From Nocardiopsis eucommiae (GTDB lineage Bacteria > Actinomycetota > Actinomycetes > Streptosporangiales > Streptosporangiaceae), in NCBI GenBank assembly GCA_018388625.1, contig CP074402.1, positions 4,588,001 through 4,652,000 on the forward strand: a stretch of DNA of 64,000 nt. The letters run 5' to 3'. The notes beneath the pieces were generated by a model that was not told where the DNA came from, did no database searches, and worked only from the letters and a program-made list of their open reading frames with translations. Both the position numbers and the translations under genes were made by a program. How positions within the stretch are numbered: the stretch's first letter is position 1; each line of letters starts with the position of its first letter. Shown one piece after another: positions 26,377-36,300 of this stretch.

Positions 26377-26406
26377 ACGCGCGTGCGAGTGGCGCCGCAC
26401 GCGCGT
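26377..26406 (+). terminator. hairpin terminator after nadA
   Basis: ACGCGCGTGCG pairs perfectly with CGCACGCGCGT (11 base pairs) around an 8-base loop, 20 bases after the nadA stop. Confidence 0.65.
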
Positions 26407-26505
26407 GGTCGGTAACAGAAGTCTCACCTTCCAGCCACAGCTGAATCATTCGCCCACACCAGACGCCTCCCCTCGCTAGCGTCACCTCAGGAGCGGGGGA
26501 GAATC

Positions 26506-27939
26506 GTGACCAGAGGTAACGAAACAGGCGTACCGGAGGCGGAGACCGTCGAGGCGCTGTACGACGCGTTCGCGCAGCCGCTCTTCTGGTACGCGTGGTC
26601 CCTGTTGGGCGACCCCGACCAGTACACCGACGACGGAGACCGGCCGGACGAGGACCCGGTCACCGACGCCGTCCACGAGGCCTTCGTCGCGGGGATCGGG
26701 CTGGAGTCCAGGCTCACCGACCCCGCCGACCGGGGCCCCTGGCTCTTCGCCCTCGTCCGCACCGCCTGCCAGCAGCGCGGTTTCGCGCCCACCTGCCCCT
26801 ACACCCGGCTGGCCACCGTGCCCGACGAGGCCCCGGTCGCGCGCATGTTCTCCCGCCTTCCGGCGAGCCACCGGGAACTGGTCGAGCTCAACCTGCGCCA
26901 CGCGCTGTCCACCTCGGCCGTCTCCCGGGTCCTGGGACTGGAACCGAGGATCTGCGGCGAACTGTCCCGGTCCGCGATCCGCCGCGCGGCGGAGGGGCTG
27001 GAGGAGCTCCCCGCGCCCGAACCCGACGAGGACACCCCGAGCGGCACCTGGCGGACCCAGGTGCACCAGGTCTCCTCGGCGCTGGCGCTGCTGCGCCCCC
27101 GGGCGCCCCGCCCGGTCTGCGCGACCGGGTCGTGCACACCTGTACCTCACCCGACGCCGCCGAGGAGCGATCCCGGATCACCTCGGCGATGCAGCCGCTC
27201 GCCACGGACGGCTACCCGGTCCACCGCGCGCGCCCGCTGGGCGCGACGGTGGTCGAGGACCCCGAGGAGGTCGGGCCCGTCGAGGTCCCGCTCCCCGTGC
27301 CCTGCCCCGCGACCTGCTGACCACCGCCGACCACCCCGTACGCGACGACGCGCGCTCCCCGCTGCCCTCGCCCGACCACGACCCGCTCGACGAGGTCACC
27401 GACACCGGGCGCCGACGCTGGCCGCTGCCCGCGATCTCGGGCCTGGCCACCGTGGCGGTGGCGGTGGGGCTGTGGTGGTGGGCCAGTTCGGTGGGCGGCC
27501 CCACCACCGTGATCGACTCCGGCCCGGTCCTGCCGGGGCAGCGTCCGGGCCTGTCCGAGGCGGAGGCGGCCTCCACCGCCTCTGACGGCAAGCCGGGGTC
27601 AGAGCCGACCTCGGTCACGGTCACCGGGGACGCGGACGCCGAGAGCCCCGGGGCGAACGTGTCGGGGAGCGACGACCCCAGCACCGGCCCGAGCGGGTCG
27701 ACGGAGGAGGAGCGTGAGGAGGCGCCCGAACGCGGCGACGCCCCCGAGGTCCCGGAGGAGGCACCCGGCGCACCCGGCCCCCGGCCCAGGAACCCGACCC
27801 CGGAGAGGACGCGGACGAGGAGGAGCCACCCGGAGACGGGGGCGGAGCTCCGGGGAACGGTTCCCCCGGCCTGCTCGGCGACCTGCTGGGGCTGCTGTTC
27901 GGCAGCGGCCAGAGTGAGGCGGACCAGCCGACCGACTAG
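26506..27939 (+). CDS. sigma-70-like protein fused to a transmembrane segment, three frame breaks
   Basis: About 478 residues after repair. The N-terminal 190 residues resemble an ECF-type sigma factor: ALYDAFAQPLFWYAWSLLGD and VTDAVHEAFVAG fit region 2, and LPASHRELVELNLRHALSTSAVSRVLGLEPRI fits region 4. After a linker come a single membrane helix (ISGLATVAVAVGLWWWASSV) and an acidic Pro/Glu/Gly-rich tail ending SGQSEADQPTD. The frame changes near 27,105 (GCGCCCCGCCCGG), 27,300 (CCCGTGCCCTGCCCC) and 27,785 (CCCGGCCCCCGGCCC); each is repaired by one C. GTG start with GGGGGAGA upstream. A membrane-held sigma or anti-sigma-like regulator is possible; no separate anti-sigma gene is adjacent. Confidence 0.75.
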
Positions 27940-27955
27940 CCCGTTAGCCCCGCCC

Positions 27956-28567
27956 CTAGAAGGAGGAGAGGAGTCGGCTGGCAGCGGTCTGGAGCCGCCC
28001 CTCGACCTCCTCGATGTCGCGGCGGCCCTTGAGGATCTCCACGAGCTCGAAGATCCAGACGCTGGTGAGCGCGCCGACCAGGACGTACCCGGTGCTGTCG
28101 CGGTCCACCTCGACGCCGGAGGCCGCCTCGTCACCCCGGGGCTCGTCGGCGGTGGGGGCGCCCTCCAGGTTGCCGGTGGCCACCCGCCACACCAGGTCGC
28201 TGATGCGCACGTCGAGCTCGATCTTGACCTCGGCCATGATCAGGGACCGCACCAGGGCGTCGGCCAGCTCGGGCTCGCGCATGAGGCCGCGCGTGGCGCG
28301 GAGGAGGACGTCGACCGCCCGCCCGGAGGGGCTGTCCGCGGTGGGCGGCCGGCGGACGATGCCTCCTTCCAGGAGGTCGAGCTCCTCGGTGACCACGGCC
28401 ACGACCAGGTCCATCTTGGAGGGGAAGTAGCGGTAGAGCGTGCCGAGGGCGACCCCCGCGCGTTCGGCGACCGAACGCATCTGCATCGCCTCCACGCCGC
28501 CGCGCACGGCCAGGGCGGCCGCGGTCTGGACGATGCGCCGACGACGTTGGGTCTGAGTCCGTGTCAT
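27956..28567 (-). CDS. TetR family regulator, KstR-like
   Basis: 203 residues. The N-terminal helix-turn-helix reads RRRRIVQTAAALAVRGGVEAMQMRSVAERAGVALGTLYRYFPSKMDLV, very close in pattern to KstR (QMRxVAxRAxVAxGTLYRYFPSK), which represses sterol and lipid catabolism genes in mycobacteria and relatives. The C-terminal ligand domain is less conserved (MREPELADALVRSLIMAE). Start ATG 28567; longer versions with upstream starts are possible. It is divergent from an MBL-fold hydrolase with two KstR-like operator candidates between. Ligand could be a CoA thioester, as for KstR; inference only. Confidence 0.85.
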   Translation of the reverse strand: MTRTQTQRRRRIVQTAAALAVRGGVEAMQMRSVAERAGVALGTLYRYFPSKMDLVVAVVTEELDLLEGGIVRRPPTADSPSGRAVDVLLRATRGLMREPELADALVRSLIMAEVKIELDVRISDLVWRVATGNLEGAPTADEPRGDEAASGVEVDRDSTGYVLVGALTSVWIFELVEILKGRRDIEEVEGRLQTAASRLLSSF

Positions 28568-28695
28568 CGTTCCGATCGGTGCCTGCACCGCCACAGGGTC
28601 TCTCCCATTCGTCTTCGGTCCGCACGTCGCCGTCGCGCGACGGCGCCGAGGTCGGCCGCGCCGGGTGGACTCCCCGCCCGACAACCCGGCTCACG

Positions 28696-28707
28696 AGAAC
28701 ACGTTAT
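28696..28707. promoter_or_regulatory. KstR-like operator candidate 1
   Basis: AGAACACGTTAT contains the KstR core AACnnGTT perfectly, with partial symmetry outside. It lies about 130 bases upstream of the TetR gene start and would suit autorepression. Confidence 0.5.
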
Positions 28708-28824
28708 CCAACGAATTCCCTTGATCACAGCGCCGGGAACCCATGATCCTCGCCTCATTCCCCGACGTGGCAGAGGCAATACGAGGGCTTGACGGCAACT
28801 TTCAGGAAGGCGCCCCGACCTTTG

Positions 28825-28838
28825 TAGAATATGTTCTA
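28825..28838. promoter_or_regulatory. KstR-like operator candidate 2
   Basis: TAGAATATGTTCTA has 5-base inverted arms (TAGAA/TTCTA) around four bases, and matches the published KstR pattern TnnAACnnGTTnnA except for one position. It lies about 126 bases upstream of the MBL hydrolase start. Confidence 0.55.
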
Positions 28839-28963
28839 TTTTGTCGGGCCGAAAAGCTCCGGACCGAGACCGGCCACGGGAGGCACCCGCCGCCCGCACA
28901 CTCCGAGGACCCCTTCCCTAGAATCGAACCAGATTCGGTTTCCAGTGGAGAGGTCGGGCCAGG

Positions 28964-29995
28964 ATGCGCGAGGTTCCCCCAGTAGAGGACCTGGGCGAGG
29001 GGTTGTGGAGCATCCCCGTGCCGGTCCCCCACAACCCCATCGGGTTCACCTACGTCTACGCGCTCGAATCCCCCGGCGGCCCCGTCCTCGTCGACACCGG
29101 CTGGAACCACGACGACTCCTGGGACGCCCTGGTCGACGGCCTCCGACAGGCGGGACACCGGGTGGACGAGGTCCGGGGCGCCGTCGTCACCCACTTCCAC
29201 GCCGACCACTCCGGGCTCACCGGCCGCCTGCGCGAGGCCTCCGGCGCCTGGATCGCCATGCACCCCGCCGACGCCGAGGTCCTGCGCCGCCAGGAGGGGC
29301 GCACCGACGACGAACGCGCCGCCTCCGTGATCGAGCAGATGGTCCGCGCGGGCTTCCCCGAACAGGACGTCGAGGCCTTCCGCGCCTCCCCCACCGTCTT
29401 CCGACCGCCCGCGCCGCCCGACGCCTCGCTCGGCGACGGCCAGCGCGTCGACGTCCCCGGCCTGGAGCTGCGCGCCGTGTGGACACCCGGCCACACCCCC
29501 GGGCACCTGTGCCTGCACCTGGCCGGACGCGACCTCCTCTTCACCGGCGACCACGTCCTGCCGCGCATCACCCCGCACGTGGGCCAGTTCCCACTGGACT
29601 CCGCCGAGGGCGACCCCCTCGGTGACTTCCTCGCCTCCCAGAACCGGATCGGGCGCCTGCCCGGCGCCGACCGGCTCCTATGTCTTCCCTCACACGAGAC
29701 GCGCTTCTCCGGGTTGGCCGAGCGCGCCCGGGAGATCGTCGACCACCACGAGGAGCGGCTGGAGCTCATGGTGCGACTGGTCGGGCAGGGCCCCACCACC
29801 CTGTGGGAGCTCACGTCACGACTGGAGTGGCGGCGCTCCTGGGCGGACATGCGCCCCCTGGCCCGGCACATGGCCGCCTCCGAGACCGCCGCGCACCTCC
29901 GCCTGCTGGAGGAGCGCGGCCTCGTGGCCCGTGAGGGCCCGGCGCACCGCCCGCGCTGGGCCAGCGTCATCCCGGGGACCACGCCCCGAATATGA
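28964..29995 (+). CDS. MBL-fold metallo-hydrolase with C-terminal winged-helix region
   Basis: 343 residues. The metallo-beta-lactamase motif THFHADHSGL (HxHxDH) is present, with further metal ligands in TPGHTPGHLCLHL, FTGDHVL and LPSHETRF. The C-terminal 90 residues (PTTLWELTSRLEWRRSW... HLRLLEERGLVAREG) form a winged-helix-like tail, as in BLACT/LACTB2-type proteins. These hydrolases act on thioesters or related acyl substrates in several lineages, which would suit the adjacent KstR-like regulator, but the substrate is not visible. It contains a rare CTA codon at 29,678 at a leucine-compatible position. Confidence 0.85.
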   Translation: MREVPPVEDLGEGLWSIPVPVPHNPIGFTYVYALESPGGPVLVDTGWNHDDSWDALVDGLRQAGHRVDEVRGAVVTHFHADHSGLTGRLREASGAWIAMHPADAEVLRRQEGRTDDERAASVIEQMVRAGFPEQDVEAFRASPTVFRPPAPPDASLGDGQRVDVPGLELRAVWTPGHTPGHLCLHLAGRDLLFTGDHVLPRITPHVGQFPLDSAEGDPLGDFLASQNRIGRLPGADRLLCLPSHETRFSGLAERAREIVDHHEERLELMVRLVGQGPTTLWELTSRLEWRRSWADMRPLARHMAASETAAHLRLLEERGLVAREGPAHRPRWASVIPGTTPRI

Positions 29996-30150
29996 TCCCC
30001 TGTACCTGATGCCCGGCGCCGGCCCCGAGTGAACTCGCGAGTAACATATGGGGGCGCGCAGCATCCCAGCAGCCGCCCGCAGAGGCTCCGGCCAGGGCCG
30101 GGACACCAACGGTGGCGACCGGGCACGCGATCCAACGAAGAGGTGGACTC

Positions 30151-31510
30151 TTGACCCAGTCGGGCACCAGCACGGGACCGACCCCACGGCCCTCCGGCGA
30201 CCGCCCCCTGCGCGTCGCCCTCCTGTCGTACCGGAGCAAGCAGCACGTGGGCGGGCAGGGAGTCTACGTCCGCCACCTGTCACGTGAACTGGCCGCCCTC
30301 GGTCACGAGGTCACCGTCCTCTCCGGGCAGCCCTACCCCGTCCTCGACGAGGGCGTCACCCTGGAGAAGGTCCCCTCCCTCGACCTCTACAACGACGCCA
30401 ACCCGTTCGTCGCGCCACCCGTGCGCGAGTGGCGGGACTGGATCGACGTCCTGGAGGTCGCCACCATGTGGACCGCCGGATTCCCCGAACCCCTCACCTA
30501 CTCCCTGCGCGCCAACCGCGAGCTCCGCCGACGGCTCGGGGAGTTCGACGTCGTCCACGACAACCAGACCCTCGGCTGGGGCCTGCTCGGCATCAGGTCA
30601 GCCGGACTGCCGCTGGTCACCACCATCCACCACCCCATCAGCGTGGACCGCCGGATCGAGATCGAGGAGGCCCGGGGCCTCCAGAAGCTCTCCAAGCGCC
30701 GGTGGTACGGGTTCGTGAGGATGCAGGCCAGGGTGGCCCGCCGCCTCGACCCGATCCTGGTCCCGTCCCGGTCCTCGGCGGACGACATCGCCCGCGAGTT
30801 CGGCGTCGACCCGGCCACCATGGAGGTCACCCCGCTCGGCGTGGACACCCGGTACTTCCACCCGCGACCCGACGTGGAACGCGTCCCCGGCCGCATCGTC
30901 TGTACCGCCAGCGCCGACAGCCCCCTCAAGGGGGTCGGCGTGCTCCTGCGCGCCGCCGCCAAGCTCGCCACCGAGCGCGACGTCAGCCTGCGGATCGTCA
31001 GCAAGCCGAAGCCCGGCGGCCCCACCGACCAGCTCGTCGACGAACTCGGCCTGCGCGACCGGGTGGAGTTCGTCAGCGGCATCGACGACCAGGAGCTCGG
31101 AGAGCTCGTCTCCAGCGCCGAGGTCGCGGTCGTCCCCTCCTTCTACGAGGGCTTCTCCCTGCCCGCCGTGGAGGCCATGGCCTGCGGTACCCCCTCGTCG
31201 CCAGTCACGCGGGCGCCCTGCCCGAGGTCGTGGGCACCGACGGTGACGCCGGCCGACTCATCCCCCGGGCGACCCCGAGCTCCTGGCCGCCGAACTCGCC
31301 TCCCTGTTCGACGACGCCGCCGAACGCGAACGCATGGGCGCCGCCGCCTGGCGCCGGGTCCAGGAACGCTTCACCTGGAAGGCCGTGGCCGAACTGACCG
31401 CCCAGCGCTACGCCACCACCATCGACGCCGTCAAGGGGACCAGCGCCGGTACCGGAGACGACGACACCCGGCCCGCACCCGCGCGGGCCGCCCGCGCGAA
31501 CGGCGCCTGA
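30151..31510 (+). CDS. GT4 family glycosyltransferase, two frame breaks
   Basis: GT-B fold glycosyltransferase. N-terminal domain: RVALLSYRSKQHVGGQGVYVRHL with the glycine-rich loop, and TTIHHPISVDRR. C-terminal donor domain: PLGVDTRYFHP, LRIVSKPKPGG, and the GT4 EX7E motif in YEGFSLPAVEAMACG. The frame changes near 31,193 (GGTACCCCCTCGTC; one C gives CGTPLVASHAGALPEV) and near 31,270 (ATCCCCCGGGCG; one C gives LIPPGDPELLAAEL). About 454 residues after repair. I chose TTG 30151 because AGAGGTGG precedes it; a GTG at 30112 is the alternative. First of three co-directional genes with a methyltransferase and a terpene-cyclase-fold protein. Confidence 0.85.
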
Positions 31511-31551
31511 CCCCACGCACGACCCGCAGCACCGTCCCTAGGGAGCCTCCA

Positions 31552-32280
31552 CTGATCACCGTCGACTTCAACCTGTTCCCCGTCGGCCCGGGCCACCGCG
31601 TCCTCGACCTCGGCTGCGGCGGCGGCCGCCACGCCTTCGAGATCTACCGCCGTGGCGCCGACGTGGTCGCCTTCGACCAGAACGTGAGCGATCTCGCCGA
31701 CGTCGAGACCATGTTCGCGGCCATGGCCCACGAGGGTGAGGCCCCCTCCTCCGCCAAGGCCGAGACCGTCAAGGGCGACGCCCTCGACATGCCCTTCGAC
31801 GACGACAGCTTCGACCGCGTCGTGGCCGCCGAGATCTTCGAGCACCTGCCGCACGACACCGCCGCCATGAAGGAGCTGTACCGGGTCCTCAGGCCCGGCG
31901 GCATCGCGGCTGTCACCGTGCCCAGCTTCCTGCCCGAGCGCATCTGCTGGGCCCTCTCGGAGGAGTACCACACCAACGAGGGCGGCCACATCCGCATCTA
32001 CACCCGCGCCGAGCTGGAGGCCAAGCTCAAGGCCACCGGCTTCGAGATCGGCCCGCACCACCACGCGCACGCCCTGCACGCCCCGTACTGGTGGATCAAG
32101 TGCGCCGTGGGCACCGACAACAACGACCACCCTGCCGCCAAGGCCTACCACGACCTCCTGGTCTGGGACATGCTCCAGGCCCCCAAGGTCACCCGCGTGG
32201 CCGAGCGCCTCCTCAACCCGGTCATCGGCAAGAGCGTCATCGTGTACGTGCGCAAGCCGCACACCGACGCGGCCGCCTGA
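31552..32280 (+). CDS. class I SAM-dependent methyltransferase with probable CTG start
   Basis: About 242 residues. Motif I is VLDLGCGGGRHAFE, the acidic post-I residue is in GADVVAFDQN, and motif IV is in FDRVVAAEIFEHLP, followed by LYRVLRPGGIAAVTVP. No ATG or GTG lies before motif I; the best start is CTG at 31552 (LITVDFNLFPVGPG), 7 bases after AGGGAG. The stop codon overlaps the ATG of the next gene (TGATG), so the cassette is translationally coupled. Probably methylates an intermediate of the same pathway as the flanking glycosyltransferase. Substrate unknown. Confidence 0.83.
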   Translation: MITVDFNLFPVGPGHRVLDLGCGGGRHAFEIYRRGADVVAFDQNVSDLADVETMFAAMAHEGEAPSSAKAETVKGDALDMPFDDDSFDRVVAAEIFEHLPHDTAAMKELYRVLRPGGIAAVTVPSFLPERICWALSEEYHTNEGGHIRIYTRAELEAKLKATGFEIGPHHHAHALHAPYWWIKCAVGTDNNDHPAAKAYHDLLVWDMLQAPKVTRVAERLLNPVIGKSVIVYVRKPHTDAAA

Positions 32281-33332
32281 TGGCCCCCGTACCGTCCGAC
32301 CCCGGTGCCCTGCGCCTGCCCGGAGTCCTCAGCGCCGAACAGCTGTACCGGTCCGCCGACTACCTCGCCCGTTCCCAGGAGGGCGACGGGGTGATCCCGT
32401 GGTTCCCGGGCGGCCACGCCGACGTGTGGGACCACGTGGAGTGCGCCATGGCGCTGACCGTCACCGGTGTGCTCGTCCCCGAGCACGCCGAGGCGGCCCG
32501 CCGCGCCTACCTGTGGCTGGACGGAAGCCGCCACCCCGACGGCGGCTGGTACGCGAAGTACCGCCAGGGCGGTCCCGTGACCGCCCTGCGCGAGGCCAAC
32601 CACGCCGCCTACCCGGCGGTGGGACTCCTCCACCACCTGCTGACCACGGGAGACGCGTCCTTCGCTGAGCGGATGTGGCCCGTGGTGGAGAGCGGGCTGG
32701 AGTTCGTCCTGGGTCTGCGCGGCGAGCACGGGGAGATCCTGTGGGCCCGTTCCGAGGACGGGTCCCCCGGCGACCACGCGCTGCTCACCGTGTGCGCGAG
32801 CGTGCACCACGCCCTGCGCTGCGGGGCCGCCCTGGGGGCGCGGTTGGGCCGCGAACGGCCGGAGTGGTCCAAGGCTGCCGACCGGTTGGCCGAGCTCATC
32901 ATCCACGACGAGGGCCTGTTCTCGGACCGCTCCCGGTTCTCGATGGACTGGTTCTACCCGATCCTCGGCGGCGTGCTGCGGGACGAGGCCGCCAAGGAGC
33001 GGATCGCGGAGCGCTGGGACACCTTCGTCATGCCCGGTCTGGGCGTGCGCTGTGTGAGCGACCAGCCGTGGGTGACGGCGGCGGAGTCCTCCGAACTGGT
33101 CATGGCGCTGGCCGCGATGGGCGAGGTCGACACGGGCGTGCGCGTCCTGCGGGACGTCCAGCACCTGCGCGACGCCGACGACGGCGTCTACTGGACCGGC
33201 TACCAGTTCGCGGAACAGGTCCGCTGGCCGGTGGAGCGCAGCACCTGGACCTCGGCGGCGGTCATCCTGGCGGTGGACGCGCTCACCCGCACCACACCGG
33301 GTTCACGGGTCTTCCTGCACACCGGGGCCTGA
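32280..33332 (+). CDS. prenyltransferase / squalene-cyclase alpha-alpha barrel-like protein
   Basis: 350 residues. The pattern is of repeated helical pairs: EQLYRSADYLARSQEGDGVIPWFPGG, DVWDHVECAMALTVTG, DGGWYAKYRQG, GDHALLTVCASVHHALRCG. QEGDGVIPW and HPDGGWY resemble the QW repeats of squalene/oxidosqualene cyclases and prenyltransferase beta subunits, although a carbohydrate-active six-hairpin role is also possible. No DXDD acid motif of squalene cyclases was found. The ATG overlaps the methyltransferase stop. Third gene of the cassette, ending at a hairpin terminator. Confidence 0.78.
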   Translation: MAPVPSDPGALRLPGVLSAEQLYRSADYLARSQEGDGVIPWFPGGHADVWDHVECAMALTVTGVLVPEHAEAARRAYLWLDGSRHPDGGWYAKYRQGGPVTALREANHAAYPAVGLLHHLLTTGDASFAERMWPVVESGLEFVLGLRGEHGEILWARSEDGSPGDHALLTVCASVHHALRCGAALGARLGRERPEWSKAADRLAELIIHDEGLFSDRSRFSMDWFYPILGGVLRDEAAKERIAERWDTFVMPGLGVRCVSDQPWVTAAESSELVMALAAMGEVDTGVRVLRDVQHLRDADDGVYWTGYQFAEQVRWPVERSTWTSAAVILAVDALTRTTPGSRVFLHTGA

Positions 33333-33339
33333 ACACACG

Positions 33340-33362
33340 AGGAGGGCCCCGCGGGCCCTCCT
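33340..33362. terminator. bidirectional hairpin terminator
   Basis: AGGAGGGCCC pairs with GGGCCCTCCT around a CGC loop, between the convergent cassette and PBP genes. Confidence 0.75.
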
Positions 33363-33366
33363 TCGC

Positions 33367-36300
33367 TTACTGGCCGTTCTCCTCGCCCCGGCCCGGCGGA
33401 ATCCCGGGATTCCCCGGCTCCTCCGGTTCATCCGGCCCCTCCGGGTTCTCCGGGAAGGTCGGGACCTCCGGGACCTCCGGCTCGGGGTCGGTCGGCACCT
33501 CGGGCGTCTCCGGGACCTCCGGGACCTCCGGCTCGCCGCCCTCAGGCGCCTCCGGCTGCTGCGGCTCCTGGGTCGCCGGTTCGGGCGCCCAGTTCTCCGT
33601 GGTGCCACCGAACTCGGGCCCGGGGAACGAGGCGCGCTCGTACCCCTCCATGGCGCGGTTCATGTACGACTTCCACATCTGGGCGGGCAGGCCGCCACCG
33701 GAGATGTTGTGCCCCGGGATCTGGAAGCTCTCGTTGTTCCCGCTGTAGACGCCGACCGCCGTGGACAGCTGCGGGGTGTACCCGACGAACCAGGCCGCCA
33801 CGCTGCCGTTGGTGGTACCGGTCTTGCCCGCCACCGGGTGGTCCCAGAGCTGCGCAGCGGTACCGGTTCCGGAACTGACCGCCTGCTCCAGGGCGTAGGT
33901 CACGTCGGAGGCGGTCGAGGCCTCCAGGGCCTTCTTGCCCTCGATCTCCGGCCGCTCGTTGTCACCCTCCTGGTTGACGATCTCCTTGATGACGTGCGCC
34001 TCCATGTGCACGCCACCGTTGGCGAAGGTCGCGTAGCCGCTCGCCTGGTCGACCGAGCGGACGCTCGTCGCGCCCAGCGGCATGACCGGCACCAGCTGGT
34101 TGTCGTCGATGCTCCCGTCCGGCAGGCCCACGTCGTAGGCGGTCTGCCTGACCTCCTCGAATCCGACCTCCTGGGCCAGCTCCACGAAACCGAGGTTGTT
34201 GGACACCGTGGTGGCCTGGGTGAGCGTCATGACACCACCGGAGGCGTTGTTCGCGTTCTGCACGCGGGAGCCGTGGATGTCCCTCGGCCCGCGACCGTCC
34301 ACCGTGGAGTTGAGGCCGTAGCCCTGTTCCAACGCCGTGGCCAGCACGTAGGGCTTGAACGCGGAACCCGCCTGCGCGGCGCCCAGGAACGAGCTGTCGT
34401 ACTGGTTGAGGTGGTAGTCGTGCCCGCCGTAGAAGGCCAGCACCTCGCCGGTCTTCGGGTCGATGGTGGTCAGGCCGATGTTGACGCCCTCGGGAAGGCT
34501 GTCCGGGGCGACCATCTCCTCCACCGACTCGTAGGCGGCGTCCATCATGTCCTTGTCGAAGGTGGTGACGATCTTGAAGCCCTGGCGGTTGATGTGGTCC
34601 TCGCTGTAACCGAGGTCCGACAGCTCGCTCATGGCCTCCTGGAGCATGTACCCGCGGTAGCCGCTGAGGTCCTCCGTGGTCTTCTCCGGCTCGGGCGCCG
34701 GGAACTCCATGGCGTCCGCCTCGGCCTGGGTGATCGCCCCGGTGGTGACCATGCCGTTGACCACGTACTGCCAGCGGTTCTCCATGTCGGGCGTGGTCTC
34801 CACGTCCGCCTGGCCGAACCGGGTCGGCTGCTGGATCGCGGCGGCCAGGAAGGCCGCCTCCTCGGCGGTGAGCTCGTCGACGTCCTTGTGGTAGTACGCC
34901 TGCGAGGCCGCCTGGACGCCGTAGGAGGTGCGACCGAAGTAGATGGTGTTGAGGTACTGCTCCATCACCCACTCCTTGTCCTCGCTCCGGTCCACCTTGA
35001 TGGAGATGATGATCTCCTGGACCTTGCGGGACACGGTCTGTTCCAGGGAGACGCCCTCGTAGTAGTTGCGCACCATCTGCTGGGTGACGGTCGAACCGCC
35101 CTGCACCTGTTCGCCTGTGACGGTGGACCACACCGCGCGCATGGTACCGCTGATCGAGACACCCGGCTCGGTCCAGAAACCACGGTCCTCGGCGGAGATG
35201 ACCGCCTCGACGACGTGGTCGCCGCCAGCCGTCATCTCCTCGTAGCTGATGACGTCACGGTCGGTGCCCCGATAGGCGAACTCGGTCTCGCCGTCCGCGA
35301 AGTAGAAGGTCGAACCCTGCTCCACCGCGTCGGCCTTGGCCGCGTCCGGGACCTCGACGGTCACGTAGAAGAACGTGAAGACGCCGCAGGCCAGGATGAG
35401 CCCCAGGCCGGTCACGGCGAGGAAGCCCAGCAGAATGCGCAGCCAGAGCGGCTTCTTGGCCTTCTTCTTCTTGTTCTTCCCGGACCCGTCACCCGGACCC
35501 TCGGCGCTGTCGGTCGGGCCACCGGGACCGCCCGGGGTCCCGGCACCGCCGGCACCAGCTCCGGCGGCTCCAGCTCCGGCGGCTCCAGCTCCAGTGGCAG
35601 CAGCGGCTCCGACGGCACCAGCTCCGGCGGCCGCACCGCTCTCCGCGCCACCGGGGGTGGCGGACGGCCCCTCGGACCCGGGCTGGTCCGACACGTAGTC
35701 GGACAGCCGTCGGGGCGTCGGCCACAGGGCGGCGTCATCCGCCGGGTCGCCTGGGGCGGCGCTCTCAGCGGGAGTGCTCTCGGAGGAGGCGCTCTCAGCC
35801 GACGTGCTTCCGCTGCCGTCCCCCGCGTTGGCGTCCTTCTCCGGCGGCGGGGCGGCGAAGGCCACCGCTCCCGCGGCGGGCGCGGGCATGGCCTCGGTAC
35901 GCGCCTCGTCGGCCTCCGTGTCCGTGTCGGTCCGCGTCCCCGAGCCCTCCTCCGGCTCGGACGCGGGCCCGGTTCCGGTGGCGGCCGAGGCCACCGCCGG
36001 CGGGTCCGCGGGGTCCTCGGACCCCGCGGTCTCCACGGTTCCCAGAACCGGGATCTGCTCGGTTCGGTTCTCCTCCGGCTCGGCGTCCTCGGTGGCCGCC
36101 GTGCTCGCGGAGTCCTCGTCACGCTCCCCGCTGAACCGCTGACCGGCGTCTCGACGCCAGGAGAGGCGTCGGAGGGGACTCCTCGGCGTCCCGTTCGGCG
36201 TCCGGCGTCTGCGTGCTCTCCGACTCGTCGCCGGAAGCCCCAGCCGCCCCGGTGGTGTCCGACCCCTCGGCGTCGAATCCCTGTTCAGCGAGGGTCATGG

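Larger units (their letters stand above)
28568..28963. other. divergent regulatory region between the TetR gene and the MBL hydrolase
   Basis: A 396-base spacer, more AT-rich around 28,800-28,850 than the surrounding genes. It holds two KstR-like operator candidates, listed separately. A short open frame at 28,743-28,985 has no family match and crosses into the next gene; I do not consider it a gene. Confidence 0.5.

Noticed and set aside
26506..27939. Simple ECF sigma factor gene ending near 27,180
   Set aside because: Restoring one C at each of three sites continues the frame through a membrane helix and a tail to a clean stop at 27,939.
28743..28985. 80-codon open frame in the TetR/MBL spacer
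   Set aside because: Overlaps the MBL start, contains the operator candidate and has no family match.
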